A DNA stretch of 64,000 nucleotides, taken from NCBI RefSeq assembly GCF_004340525.1, contig NZ_SLWX01000003.1, forward strand, positions 186,001-250,000, given 5' to 3'. Below are positions 34,514 through 43,954 of the stretch, in pieces. The DNA comes from Chromatocurvus halotolerans (lineage in GTDB: Bacteria > Pseudomonadota > Gammaproteobacteria > Pseudomonadales > Halieaceae). The notes below the pieces were generated by a model that was not told the origin of the DNA, made no database searches, and saw only the letters and a program-made list of their open reading frames with translations. How positions within the stretch are numbered: the first letter of the stretch is position 1; each line of letters starts with the position of its first letter. A program made the translations under genes and the position numbers.

Positions 34514-35506
34514 ATGATGCCGGATCTTGGTGTTGCGGGTACGTTCAACGCTTTTATTCTGGGCGATATGCAGGGTTATCACTCGGACGTCGAGGGTCGC
34601 CTGGCGGTGGGTGGCAACCTTACGCTGGAACACTATGCCGTCGGAATGCAGCTCAGCAATTCACGTGGGGCACGGGATGACCTTGTTGTCGGCGGTAGCG
34701 CAGATTTCCAGCATGGCAGGATGTATAGCGGCAACGCCGTCATTGGCGGCACCAATGCAATCCACCCTGAAAACGTCGGTTTCTACAACGGTGATAATCC
34801 TGATGACGCATCGGGCAATGCTAGAGTCGGTGCGCTCCCCCTGAATTTTTCAGCTATCGGTGATGAGCTGAAAGCGAAGTCAAGTGACTGGGGAACCTGG
34901 CAGAGCAGTGGCGAGGTCTCACGCGATGATTACGGCAACGTACAGTTTACCGGCGCGGGCAAAAAGGCAGTTTTCAATCTGGAGTTGGGTCGCCTGGCAA
35001 ACGTCAGCAGCTTTCTGTTTGATATGCCGCGCTATACGACGGCAGTCATCAATGTGTTCGATCAGGAGGTGAATCTGAGCAACCTCGGCTTCCACCATAT
35101 GGCGATTGCCGGTGTCGACGCGGATGGGAAGTTACGAAGTGGCGACAACAAGATGCCGGATAACGACCCCGATGTGTTTCGCCACGATGGAAGTCTGACC
35201 AACCGGATACTGTTCAACTTCGTCAATGCAACGAAAATCACGATGAGCGGCATCGGCTTCAAGGGCAGCATTCTCGCCCCGCGGGCTGATGTCACGGCCT
35301 TCAATGGCCATATTGACGGAAACTTCATCAGCAATTCGCTGTTACGCCCTGTAAACGAAAACGGAGCGCTCACCGGGGATTACACCCTGCAGTTCAACAA
35401 CTACCGATTCATGGATGTCCCCGCACCATCAACCCTGTCAGCGTTTGCCCTGGGTTTGCTGCTGCTGGGTTTTCGCACTCGCCGCCGTTGCGCTTTGCCT
35501 GCCTGA
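34514..35506 (+). CDS. Choice-of-anchor A protein with PEP-CTERM-like tail, signal peptide not seen
   Basis: The frame encodes a choice-of-anchor A domain: LGVAGTFNAFILGDMQGYHS, then EGRLAVGGNLTL and later FKGSILAPRADVTAFNGHID, a typical repeat-like end. The C-terminus VPAPSTLSAFALGLLLLGFR then TRRR is a PEP-CTERM-type sorting tail (PAP for PEP), so cell-surface processing by an exosortase is expected. The domain starts right at ATG 34514 with no signal peptide, and an in-frame TGA lies 17 codons upstream. Upstream frames contain short signal-like pieces (MYFPFAVAA; MPVSLRTFSAF). A frameshift, a nonsense change or decay of the 5' end is likely. Confidence 0.75.
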   Translation: MMPDLGVAGTFNAFILGDMQGYHSDVEGRLAVGGNLTLEHYAVGMQLSNSRGARDDLVVGGSADFQHGRMYSGNAVIGGTNAIHPENVGFYNGDNPDDASGNARVGALPLNFSAIGDELKAKSSDWGTWQSSGEVSRDDYGNVQFTGAGKKAVFNLELGRLANVSSFLFDMPRYTTAVINVFDQEVNLSNLGFHHMAIAGVDADGKLRSGDNKMPDNDPDVFRHDGSLTNRILFNFVNATKITMSGIGFKGSILAPRADVTAFNGHIDGNFISNSLLRPVNENGALTGDYTLQFNNYRFMDVPAPSTLSAFALGLLLLGFRTRRRCALPA

Positions 35507-35569
35507 AAGCCCGCCGCCTGCCAGTACAGTGACTGTCAATCTGTCGCGAAAGGCCGACGTCAGCATCCG

Positions 35570-36433
35570 TCAGCGCAGCAGCAAGGTCGGCACCCGCGCC
35601 GATCGCAGCAGGTCGGAGGTCTTGCTGCCCAGCAGGAGCGTGCGCAGCGGTGAGTGGCTGTAGGCGCCCATGATGAGAATGTCGATGCCGTTGTCCATTA
35701 CCTGGCTGCCGATGATGCGCTCGGCATCCCCCGGGATCAGTGTGGTGGTGGCGTCCAGGCCCGCCTCTGTCAGCGTGCGTCCCGCCCACTCCAGCTGCTT
35801 ACCCGAGTCCTTGTTTTCCTTGCCGGACATCAGCAGCTGAATCGGCATGTCCCGGAACATCCTGCTGGCGGCGATGGTCTGCACGCCGCGGCGGGTGATG
35901 CTGCCGCCGTCAAAGGCGAACAGGGCACGCCTGGGCTCGGTGAAATTGTCGGTAACCGCAAGAATCGGCTTGCGCAGGGCGCGTACCACGCGCTCCACGT
36001 TGCGGCCGAGGTCGCGCTGGGTCGCCTCCGCGGAACGGCCTCGCCGGCCGAGGACGAACAGGCAAACGTCGTCCTGCTGTTCCGTCAGCGTGCTCTCGAT
36101 CTCGCCCAGACGCTGGCGCATGTCGGGTTCCGCAACGCCGGCGGTCATCGCCCGTTCACGCAATCGATTGAGAAACAGGCGGCCGCGCTCGCGGGCTTCC
36201 TTGCTGCGCGATTCATCCTGCTCCGAGAGATCCTGCAGGAGCTGTGTCTGCGCACCGAGACCGATGGCGCCACTGTGATCGGTGTTGGTGGCTATCTCGG
36301 GATGTCGGTCAATGACATGCAGCAGTTCCAGTGGCGCTTCGATGCGACGTGCGGCCCAGGCGGCGTAATCGGTGACGTGGTCCGCAAAATGCGACTGGTC
36401 GACACAGGCGAGGACTTTTTCCTCAATCTTCAT
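35570..36433 (-). CDS. Tandem universal stress protein
   Basis: The 287-residue protein has two UspA domains: residues about 5-150, starting VLACVDQSHFADHVTDYAAW and ending FVLGRRGRSA, and about 160-287, with ADRIIG then DILIMGAYSHSPLRTLLLGS near the end. The second domain's GAYSHS..GS resembles the nucleotide-binding loop. It lies 11 bases downstream of the SulP transporter gene on the same strand, implying a two-gene operon. Confidence 0.9.
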   Translation of the reverse strand: MKIEEKVLACVDQSHFADHVTDYAAWAARRIEAPLELLHVIDRHPEIATNTDHSGAIGLGAQTQLLQDLSEQDESRSKEARERGRLFLNRLRERAMTAGVAEPDMRQRLGEIESTLTEQQDDVCLFVLGRRGRSAEATQRDLGRNVERVVRALRKPILAVTDNFTEPRRALFAFDGGSITRRGVQTIAASRMFRDMPIQLLMSGKENKDSGKQLEWAGRTLTEAGLDATTTLIPGDAERIIGSQVMDNGIDILIMGAYSHSPLRTLLLGSKTSDLLRSARVPTLLLR

Positions 36434-36444
36434 TGCGACCTCCC

Positions 36445-37920
36445 TCAGTGGCTCATCATCAGGTCTTCGGCACCATCCTTGTCATGGATGGCGAACTTGT
36501 CGACCAGCGTCGAACTGGCCTCGTTCAGGCCGATCACCTCGACGTCGGTACCCTCGCGCCTGAACTTGATCACTACCTTGTCCAGCGCACTCACGGCGGT
36601 GATGTCCCAGAAGTGCGCGCGGCTGACATCAATGACCACTTTCTCGATCACTTCCTTGAAGTCGAAGGAGGCATTGAAGCGGTCTGCCGAGGCGAAGAAC
36701 ACCTGACCCACCACGTGATAGGTGCGTACGCGCCCTTCGTTTTCGGAGTGCGAGCGGATAACGAGAATCTGACCGACCTTGTGGGCAAAGAAGAAACCTG
36801 ACAGCAATACGCCCGTGAGAACGCCCTTGGCGAGGTCATGCGTGGCTACCGTTACGACCACCGTGGACAGCATGACAAGGCTGGAGCTTTTCGGGTTCAC
36901 CGTGAGTTCGCGAATGGACTGCCAGTTCAGCGTGCCGATCGAGACCATGATCATGACGGCGACCAGTGCCGCCATCGGGATCTGTGCGACCCAGTCGCCG
37001 GCGAGCATGAGCATGGCAAGGAGGAAGATGCCGGCAGAGAAGGATGACAGGCGCCCGCGTCCCCCGGATTTGATGTTGATCACCGACTGGCCAATCATGG
37101 CGCAGCCGGCCATGCCGCCGATAAAACCGGAGGTGATGTTGGCTACGCCCTGGCCGATGCACTCGCGGTTCTTGTCGCTACCGGTGTCGGTGAGATCATC
37201 GATCAGCGAGGCGGTCATCAGCGATTCCAGCAGGCCGACCACGGTAAGCGTCGCGGCCACCGGGAAGATAATCTGCAGCGTCTCGAAGTTGAGGGGTACG
37301 TCGGGCAGCAGGAATACCGGCAGGCTGTCCGGCAGGTCCCCCATATCGCCTACCGTGCGGATATCCAGACCCAGATACACGGCAATGGCGGTCAGCACCA
37401 CAATCGCAATCAGCGGTGACGGCACGGCCTTGGTGAGGTAGGGAAACAGATAGATAATGCCCAGGCCTCCGGCGGTCATCGCATAGACATGCCAGGTGAC
37501 GCCGGTGAGTTCCGGTATCTGTGCCATGAAAATGAGTATGGCAAGCGCATTGACGAAACCGGTAATCACCGAGCGCGAGACGAAGCGCATCAGGGTGCCG
37601 AGGCGGATCCAGCCGGCGATGATCTGCAGTATGCCGGTGAGGACGGTTGCCGCAAGCAGGTACTGCAGGCCGTGCTCTTTCACCAGCATGACCATGAGCA
37701 GCGCCATCGCGCCCGTGGCGGCGGAAATCATGCCCGGCCGCCCGCCCGTGATGGCCGTTATGGTGGCGATACAGAACGAGGCATAAAGGCCGACCTTGGG
37801 GTCGACGCCTGCAATGATCGAGAACGCAATGGCTTCGGGGATCAGCGCGAGCGCAACGACCAACCCCGCGAGCAGATCGTTGCGTACGTTGGACAGCCAT
37901 TCCTGCTTGAGGGTATTCAT
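36445..37920 (-). CDS. SulP family anion transporter with STAS domain
   Basis: The 491-residue SulP permease has about 12 hydrophobic segments. [20 protein letters not shown] near the N-terminus is the family signature, and [23 protein letters not shown] lies mid-chain (seen as [16 protein letters not shown]). A C-terminal STAS domain follows (about 385-470). SulP proteins carry sulfate, bicarbonate or other anions; the substrate is not evident. ATG 37920 with AGAGGA is chosen over an upstream in-frame start. A universal stress protein gene follows. Confidence 0.92.
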   Translation of the reverse strand: MNTLKQEWLSNVRNDLLAGLVVALALIPEAIAFSIIAGVDPKVGLYASFCIATITAITGGRPGMISAATGAMALLMVMLVKEHGLQYLLAATVLTGILQIIAGWIRLGTLMRFVSRSVITGFVNALAILIFMAQIPELTGVTWHVYAMTAGGLGIIYLFPYLTKAVPSPLIAIVVLTAIAVYLGLDIRTVGDMGDLPDSLPVFLLPDVPLNFETLQIIFPVAATLTVVGLLESLMTASLIDDLTDTGSDKNRECIGQGVANITSGFIGGMAGCAMIGQSVINIKSGGRGRLSSFSAGIFLLAMLMLAGDWVAQIPMAALVAVMIMVSIGTLNWQSIRELTVNPKSSSLVMLSTVVVTVATHDLAKGVLTGVLLSGFFFAHKVGQILVIRSHSENEGRVRTYHVVGQVFFASADRFNASFDFKEVIEKVVIDVSRAHFWDITAVSALDKVVIKFRREGTDVEVIGLNEASSTLVDKFAIHDKDGAEDLMMSH

Positions 37921-38148
37921 GCCAGAGTTTTCCTCTTTGGATGCCGGGGCCCTGTGGCTCTGGTTACCCAGTACGCAGGCCAGCGCGTCGGCATTATGGG
38001 AGGCGCAAGGCGGCGGGAGCACACATCCCTGCAGGACTGTGGTCCATACGCGGTGGACACCACGGTACGTCGAAAAGGGCGGCGGAGGTTAGCACGAAGG
38101 CGGGGAGGGTAACAGGAAAAAGTACCGGTTTGCCTTGCGGCAGACGTC

Positions 38149-39357
38149 TCACCTTGCCAGATGCGCGAGCAGTTCGATGTGTGGCGTATGCGGAAACGGG
38201 TCCAGTGGCTGCAGCGTGTTGACGCTGAAACCGGCATCAAGAAAGCGTGAGGTATCGCGGGTAAAGGTGGCCAGGTCGCAGGAAATGTAGAAAACGTGGC
38301 GCAGGCGTCGGCCGTGCCTGAGCAGTGAATCGATATGCCGGAGGCCGTCCCTTGGCGGGTCCAGCACGAGGACAGTCGCCTGCTTGAGCGACAGGCGCAA
38401 GCTGTCATAGGCGTCTTCCGCATACAGGTTGTGGGCAATGGCTGTAATGCCGGGCAGATCGCGTGCCGCCAGTGTGGCAATCGCATCCTCGGCGCTGTCG
38501 ACGGCGGTGATGTGGCTGAAGCCCAGCTGTGCCATCACGGTTGTGAAGTTGCCGTCCCCGGAAAACAGTTCGAGTACAGGTTCGTCCCGATCGAGGGGCT
38601 GCAGCGCGCTTGACAGCCATTCCTGCATGCGCCGGTTCTGTGCCGTGTTGCCCTGGCGGAAAGGGCGTCGCTGGTTGGGGACGACGCCTGCCGCAGTCAC
38701 CTGCTCGTCGATATCAAGACTCGTCCAGAGGTGCTTGCGCGACGGCTTCCACGCCGGTTCCGGCAGTCGCCGAAGGAGCGCCTGCAGGGTATCCCGGTTC
38801 GGCGGCGTCAGTATGGGGCAGTCATTGATGGCGGCCAGGGTATTCGATCCGCCAGCGACATAGCCCAGTTGCTGTCCGTCCGTCTTGAACTGGGCGCGGT
38901 TGCGATAGCCGTAGCTGTGCGGCGACGGCCACAGCGGCTGTACCGCGTCACCGGCGCCAAGTGGCTGCATGGCGCCACGCACGCGCGCCTCCTTGACCGC
39001 GCACTGGGCGTTATAGTCGACGAACTGCCAGGGGCAGCCGCCGCAATCCCCGGCGCCAACGCCATGATGTGGGCAGTCTGGCGCGACGCGATGCGGGGAG
39101 GCCTCAGTAAGCTGGACAAGCCTGGCGTGGCCGAAGCGGCCCTTCAGGTCGGTAACCCGGAACCGTCCCTGTTCGCCCGTCCACACGCCGGGAATAAAGA
39201 ACACGCGTCCACTCGGGTGTTCCACAACACCGCTGCCAGCGGCGCTGATGTCGCGTACGGTACCGGTGAATTCATCGCCTATGCGAATGCCGCCGCTATC
39301 CGTTGTCGCTTCTCGGGCCGGCGATGGGCGTGACCGGGTGGCTCGCTTCCTGCGCAT
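38149..39357 (-). CDS. TrmA/RlmD family 23S rRNA (uracil-C5)-methyltransferase
   Basis: The 402-residue enzyme has an N-terminal TRAM domain (GDEFTGTVRDISAAGSGVVE), iron-sulfur cysteines in CPHHGVGAGDCGGCPWQ plus NDCPIL, a SAM-binding motif LELFSGDGNFTTVMAQ, the DPPRDG motif, and the catalytic Cys in YISCDLATF. The terminal HIELLAHL carries the general-base Glu. The 4Fe-4S type points to RlmD- or RlmC-like methylation of 23S rRNA; which uridine cannot be told. It is the last gene of the ABC/AttH operon, 10 bases after the AttH-like gene. Confidence 0.88.
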   Translation of the reverse strand: MRRKRATRSRPSPAREATTDSGGIRIGDEFTGTVRDISAAGSGVVEHPSGRVFFIPGVWTGEQGRFRVTDLKGRFGHARLVQLTEASPHRVAPDCPHHGVGAGDCGGCPWQFVDYNAQCAVKEARVRGAMQPLGAGDAVQPLWPSPHSYGYRNRAQFKTDGQQLGYVAGGSNTLAAINDCPILTPPNRDTLQALLRRLPEPAWKPSRKHLWTSLDIDEQVTAAGVVPNQRRPFRQGNTAQNRRMQEWLSSALQPLDRDEPVLELFSGDGNFTTVMAQLGFSHITAVDSAEDAIATLAARDLPGITAIAHNLYAEDAYDSLRLSLKQATVLVLDPPRDGLRHIDSLLRHGRRLRHVFYISCDLATFTRDTSRFLDAGFSVNTLQPLDPFPHTPHIELLAHLAR

Positions 39358-39367
39358 GCCGTGAGCC

Positions 39368-40498
39368 TCAGTAACCGGTCATTTCAAGATAGCCGCGGCC
39401 AAGGTGCTCGCCGGTTGCGGCCGCTTCAATGCGCACGGCGCCTTCCCAGTAGCGTACGCTGGTGCGCATCTCCTGATCGTCCAGCAGGGCCTCGATGCGC
39501 AAGGTGGGTGAGCGGCCGCCAGTTTCCAGCGTCCACGCCACGGGGTAGCGGCGACCGGAGCCGCTGGTCCAGAAGCGTTCCTCGCGCAGGCTGAAATCAC
39601 TTGCCTGAAGGGTTTCGGACACCCCCTGTGCGTCAACCCAGGCCCCGGCACTGTGCTCATCCGTACTGCCATCCGTTTTCCGCAGACGATAGACCATGAG
39701 GTCTTCACCGCTGTCGAGCTGCAGGGAGAACCAGTCCCAGCCGGCCTGATCGTTCCCCAGGGCGCTGGTGCTCCACTCCCTGTCCAGCCAGCTCATGCCG
39801 GAGACGGCGCGGGTGCTGTCGTCGATGCGGATCTCGCCGCGTGTGGCGAGGCGGGTGATTGAATAGTAGTAGGAGGCATTGCCGGGGGCGGCGCTTTTCT
39901 GGCTCAGGCCCTTGTCACCCTGGAGAATGACCTCCCGGACAGGGTCGACGGTCAACTGCAGGGCGAATTCGCCAGTATCGACGTCAATGGTCCAGGGGAA
40001 GCTGCCATCTGCATCGCCGCGTATCTGCCAGTCTTCCAGCCAGACACGGAAGGGCTGCATTGACTGGCCGGCCAGCCCGGCGGCACCGCGCGCATAGCGC
40101 TCGGCATGGCGGTGGTCGGCAGTGGCGACGTCGGTGACGGCAACGTGGCCCATCCAGACCTGATGCGTCGCCCAGGCCGATTGGCTTTCGGGGGAGCCCG
40201 GCGCCAGTGCAATACGAAACAGCGTCAGCTGATAGCCGAGGCGATCGCCATCCGGCGCCTCAACGTTGCCGGTGAAATACCACCACTCATTGCGAAAATC
40301 GGGGTGGGCCGCGTGATCCCCGGGAAACACGAACTGCCGTGGGCTGTCCGCACGGGCAAAGCCGGTTGCCGCAATGCCGCCGAGGGCATCGCCCACGGCC
40401 ATGGAATCCTCCGCTGTTCTGTTGTCGCAGGCGGCAAACAGCACCGTCAGCAACAGCGCCGTCAACCTGGCGAGATGTGTTATGCGACCGCGCATCAC
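39368..40498 (-). CDS. AttH/CrtC-fold lipoprotein of an ABC export operon
   Basis: The 376-residue protein has a lipoprotein signal (LTALLLTVLFAAC, then DN) and a lipocalin-like domain of the AttH/carotenoid-hydratase superfamily: RNEWWYFTGNVEAPDGDRLG (the EWWY motif near residue 70), SWLDREWSTSALG and WDWFSLQLDSGEDLMVYRLR. It overlaps the upstream permease gene by 4 bases. In Agrobacterium the related AttH is encoded with an ABC transporter (att genes), matching this arrangement. D after the lipid-modified Cys would favour inner-membrane retention by the +2 rule; whether the rule holds here is unknown. Confidence 0.85.
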   Translation of the reverse strand: MMRGRITHLARLTALLLTVLFAACDNRTAEDSMAVGDALGGIAATGFARADSPRQFVFPGDHAAHPDFRNEWWYFTGNVEAPDGDRLGYQLTLFRIALAPGSPESQSAWATHQVWMGHVAVTDVATADHRHAERYARGAAGLAGQSMQPFRVWLEDWQIRGDADGSFPWTIDVDTGEFALQLTVDPVREVILQGDKGLSQKSAAPGNASYYYSITRLATRGEIRIDDSTRAVSGMSWLDREWSTSALGNDQAGWDWFSLQLDSGEDLMVYRLRKTDGSTDEHSAGAWVDAQGVSETLQASDFSLREERFWTSGSGRRYPVAWTLETGGRSPTLRIEALLDDQEMRTSVRYWEGAVRIEAAATGEHLGRGYLEMTGY

Positions 40499-43011
40499 AA
40501 GCCTGCCAGCCGGTCGCGCAGCGACGCCGTACCGATACGTCGGGTGGGATAAAGGGCGGCGAGCAGTGCGGCGACGATGGACAGCAGCACCGCTTCCAGG
40601 GCGATAGCGGGGAAGAAATGGCTCTGCATGGTCCAGCCGAAGGAGCGCCGGTTGATGACGTCGATGAGAATCTCCGACAGAACCCCTCCCAACGGAACCG
40701 AAAGCAGTCCGGCCAGCAGACCCACCAGCGCTGCCTGGCTCAGCACCAGGCGCTGCAGCTGACCCGGCGTCATGCCGGTGGCTCGAAGCACGGCGAATTC
40801 GCGACCCTTCTCCAGAAACAGCGCCATGAGCGCGCTGAATACGCCAATAAAAGCGACCAGTATAACCAGGACTTTCAGCACATCGGTAATCACGAAGGTG
40901 CGATCGAAAATAGCCAGTGAGCTGTCGCGAATCGCCCGGTTGGAGATGACCTCTGCATCGCCCGGCAATCGCGCCGCCAGCGCCTGCAGGGCACCGATCA
41001 CGTCATCGATGCGGGCATCCGCCGCGAGCGAGATACCCAGGTTGCTGACGTCGCGGTCCGGCCAGTGACGCTCGTAGAGCAGACGGGGCAGGACGACCAT
41101 GCCGCGGGACGAGCTGTAGTCGCGATAGATACCGGCCACGGGCAGCGTTATGTTACCCGATGTCACGCTGCGCACGCGTACCCGGTCACCGGCGCTGATG
41201 CCCTGGCGATAGGACAGGGGTTCCGAGACAATCAGGGCCCTGCCCTCGCTGAACTGCTGCCGGGCGGCCTCGGGATTGCCGCCGATGAATTCGAAGCCGC
41301 GCGCGCTGTGGCGGGCGGCGCCCAGCACCAGGGCGCGAACGGTTTCCCCGTTGATCTGCAGGTCGCGGTTGCTGCCGGTGCTGACGTCACTGACGCCGGG
41401 CACGTTGTTCGCGGCCTTCAGCCACGCGGTATCGAGTCGTCGTTCGCCCTGGCTGTCGGCGGCTGCGGATACGTACAGGTCGCTGCCCAGGGTGGTATCC
41501 AGCCAGTCGGCGACGCTGGCACGGAAAGAGCCCGTCATCAGGCCGACGCCCACCGTGGCGGACACGGCGATGGCCAGCGCGACCGTTGCCAGGCCGGTCC
41601 GGCTGAGGGAAGACTGCACGCCGCGCAGGGCGAGCCGCCCGATGCTGCGACGAAACAGCGGCAGCGGTTCACAGCCGCGCAGCAGGGCCAGCATGAGCGG
41701 CGGTATGCACAGACTGTAGCCAACCACGAAAACGAACAGGGCGCTGAAGCCAGCCACCAGCGACTGGCCCGATAGCGCGATCAGCACAAGGCTTGCCAGC
41801 ATGCCCGCCACGCCCGCGGACAGCAGCAGCCAGGGCGTGCGTCCGCCGGTTTCCTGCTGCGAGCGTCGTTCGGCAATGACCGGAGCCGCGCGCGCCACGC
41901 TCCGGGCGGGCACGAGTGTCGCCGCAAGGACGGCGAACAGGGTGATGGCAACGCTGCGCAGGACCATTGCCGGTGCGAGGTCGATCTGAGTCGGCGAGAT
42001 TTCCACGTAAAGGTCACTGATAGTGCGTGATACCAGCACCAGCAGACCCTGGCCGAGGGCCATGCCGAGAGCCACGCCGATAGCGCTGCCGATAAGACCG
42101 AGGGCGCCCGCCTCGACCAGCAGCAGGCGGAACAGCTGGCCGCCGCTCGCGCCGGTCATGCGCATAACCGCAAATGCCTGGCGCCGCTGCAGCGCGGCGA
42201 AGGTCATGGTGTTATAGACAAGGAATACGCCCACCAGCACTGCGAGCAGGCTCATCGCCGCGAGATTCACGCGAAAGGCCTCGGTCATCTCGGCAAACGT
42301 CGCCTGCTTCTGTTGATAGGCCTCCAGCTGCAGTGCAGCCGGCAGGCTGTCGTCAAGCGCTGCCGCTTCTGCATCCGTCAGCTTCAGCTGTATGCGGCTC
42401 AGGCTGCCCGGCTTTCCCAGTACGTCCTGCGCCGTGGCGATGTCCGCGAGGATGCGATCAGCGAGCCAGCTGCCCGGGCCGGGGTCTGTGATGGCGAGAA
42501 CGCGGAGCCGGGCAGTCCCGACGTTGGTGGTGGCGGTCAGTGTATCGCCCTTGCCAATGCCGAGGGTCCGGGCCAGGGATTGCGGTATCACCACGCCGCC
42601 GGGCTCTGTCAGCAGCGTCCGCAGCGTGTCTCCCTCCAGTCCGGACGGTGCGCTGGCGCCGAGATCCATGCCAGTGAGGGCGAAGGGGTCGGTGCCGACG
42701 ACCTCCTGGCTGTCACCGTTGATCTCGATCCGTCCCTCCACCAGCGGCAGCGTGCGACGCAGACGCCGGTCCAGCCGCAGCGTCCGGTAGACATCCTCCG
42801 CGATGCTTCCGTCCGCCGCGGTGATTTCATGGCTCATCGGCCCAGAGAGGACATCGATAGAGCGGTCGAAGGAGCGGGTTGCGGCGCTGTTGGCGAGATC
42901 CACGGCGACCATGACCGCGGTGCCCAGGGCGATGCTGAGCAGCGTGAGGCCAAGCTGCCACGGATGGCGAATGAAGAATCGTCGGCTGGAGCGCAGCAGC
43001 AGTGGACTCAT
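40495..43011 (-). CDS. ABC transporter permease, FtsX/LolE type
   Basis: The 838-residue membrane protein has the duplicated FtsX-domain layout. There is an N-terminal helix (WQLGLTLLSIALGTAVMVAV), a periplasmic MacB-PCD domain, three helices around residues 245-370, a linker pair near 400-430, then a second helix-periplasmic domain-three-helix block ending near 830. Such permeases drive lipoprotein or peptide release across the inner membrane rather than import. It is coupled by 4-base overlaps to both the ATPase and the AttH-like lipoprotein genes. Confidence 0.9.
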   Translation of the reverse strand: MSPLLLRSSRRFFIRHPWQLGLTLLSIALGTAVMVAVDLANSAATRSFDRSIDVLSGPMSHEITAADGSIAEDVYRTLRLDRRLRRTLPLVEGRIEINGDSQEVVGTDPFALTGMDLGASAPSGLEGDTLRTLLTEPGGVVIPQSLARTLGIGKGDTLTATTNVGTARLRVLAITDPGPGSWLADRILADIATAQDVLGKPGSLSRIQLKLTDAEAAALDDSLPAALQLEAYQQKQATFAEMTEAFRVNLAAMSLLAVLVGVFLVYNTMTFAALQRRQAFAVMRMTGASGGQLFRLLLVEAGALGLIGSAIGVALGMALGQGLLVLVSRTISDLYVEISPTQIDLAPAMVLRSVAITLFAVLAATLVPARSVARAAPVIAERRSQQETGGRTPWLLLSAGVAGMLASLVLIALSGQSLVAGFSALFVFVVGYSLCIPPLMLALLRGCEPLPLFRRSIGRLALRGVQSSLSRTGLATVALAIAVSATVGVGLMTGSFRASVADWLDTTLGSDLYVSAAADSQGERRLDTAWLKAANNVPGVSDVSTGSNRDLQINGETVRALVLGAARHSARGFEFIGGNPEAARQQFSEGRALIVSEPLSYRQGISAGDRVRVRSVTSGNITLPVAGIYRDYSSSRGMVVLPRLLYERHWPDRDVSNLGISLAADARIDDVIGALQALAARLPGDAEVISNRAIRDSSLAIFDRTFVITDVLKVLVILVAFIGVFSALMALFLEKGREFAVLRATGMTPGQLQRLVLSQAALVGLLAGLLSVPLGGVLSEILIDVINRRSFGWTMQSHFFPAIALEAVLLSIVAALLAALYPTRRIGTASLRDRLAGL

Positions 43012-43697
43012 GCCGGCGGCTCTTCCCCGTTATTGCGCAGATGACCGTCCTCCAGCACCAGGACGCGATCGGCGCGTGCGGCGACGTCATCGCTGTGGGT
43101 CACCACGAGCAATGCCTGCTGGTCGTCGCCGGCGCGGTTGAACAGGAGTTCCAGCACCTGCTCGCCGGTCTGGGCATCAAGGCTGCCAGTGGGTTCGTCT
43201 GCCAGTACGAGGGCGGGTCGGTGAATCAGTGCACGGGCAATGGCGACGCGCTGCTGTTCACCACCGGACAGCAGATCGGGGAACGTATTGCCGCGCCCCG
43301 CGAGGCCCACGGCATCCAGCCATCGCAGTACCTCCGCGTCCTGTTCCTTACGCGATACGCCGGCGAGATCCAGCGGAAGAGCGATATTCTCGGCCGCGGT
43401 CAGTGTCGGGACGAGATTGAAGCGCTGGTAGACATAGCCGATATGGCGTCGGCGGAAGTGAGTGAGCGCCGGCTCTCGCAGAAGACCCATGGGCTCGCCG
43501 TTCAGCGTCACCTGTCCGGAGGTGGGATGGTCTATGCCGCCGAGCAGATTGAGCAGCGTCGACTTGCCCGAGCCGCTGCGGCCCAGCAGAGCCACGCGTT
43601 CGCCTGCCGCGATTGCCGCCGAGACGTCTTGCAGAACGCTGTGAGACTGCCCGGCCTCCCGATAGGCGTAGCTGAGGTTGCTGGCTTCAATGAGCAT
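43008..43697 (-). CDS. ABC transporter ATP-binding protein, LolD/MacB type
   Basis: The 229-residue ATPase has Walker A GRSGSGKST, the Q-loop, the ABC signature LSGGEQQRVAIARAL, Walker B ALVLADEPTG and switch His in VTHSDD. LADEPTGSLD is typical of the LolD/MacB/FtsE exporter group and fits the FtsX-type permease that follows. ATG 43697 (MLIEASNLSYAY) is chosen on family length. In-frame starts upstream (43802 ATG, 43814 GTG) would add about 35-39 unfamiliar residues, but no strong ribosome-binding site marks any of them. Confidence 0.92.
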   Translation of the reverse strand: MLIEASNLSYAYREAGQSHSVLQDVSAAIAAGERVALLGRSGSGKSTLLNLLGGIDHPTSGQVTLNGEPMGLLREPALTHFRRRHIGYVYQRFNLVPTLTAAENIALPLDLAGVSRKEQDAEVLRWLDAVGLAGRGNTFPDLLSGGEQQRVAIARALIHRPALVLADEPTGSLDAQTGEQVLELLFNRAGDDQQALLVVTHSDDVAARADRVLVLEDGHLRNNGEEPPA

Positions 43698-43954
43698 AAT
43701 AGTCGTGTCGCGTGAAGGTCCCGCGACAATGGTACTGGGTTTTTCACCACCGTGTTGCAGGGGCTTGACCTCACGGCCTCGGGAAAACTGGGCGACATCC
43801 ATCGGGGTAGACACCAGCGCCAGGCAGGCCTTCGTGCGGTTGTCACGATTTATTCATTTAACGGTCATGTTTCCTTCATGCACTCGTAATATTGCTGACA
43901 CATCGTAGGCATCACTGTGGCAATAGCCGTTACCGCACCGAGGAGAAATGCACG

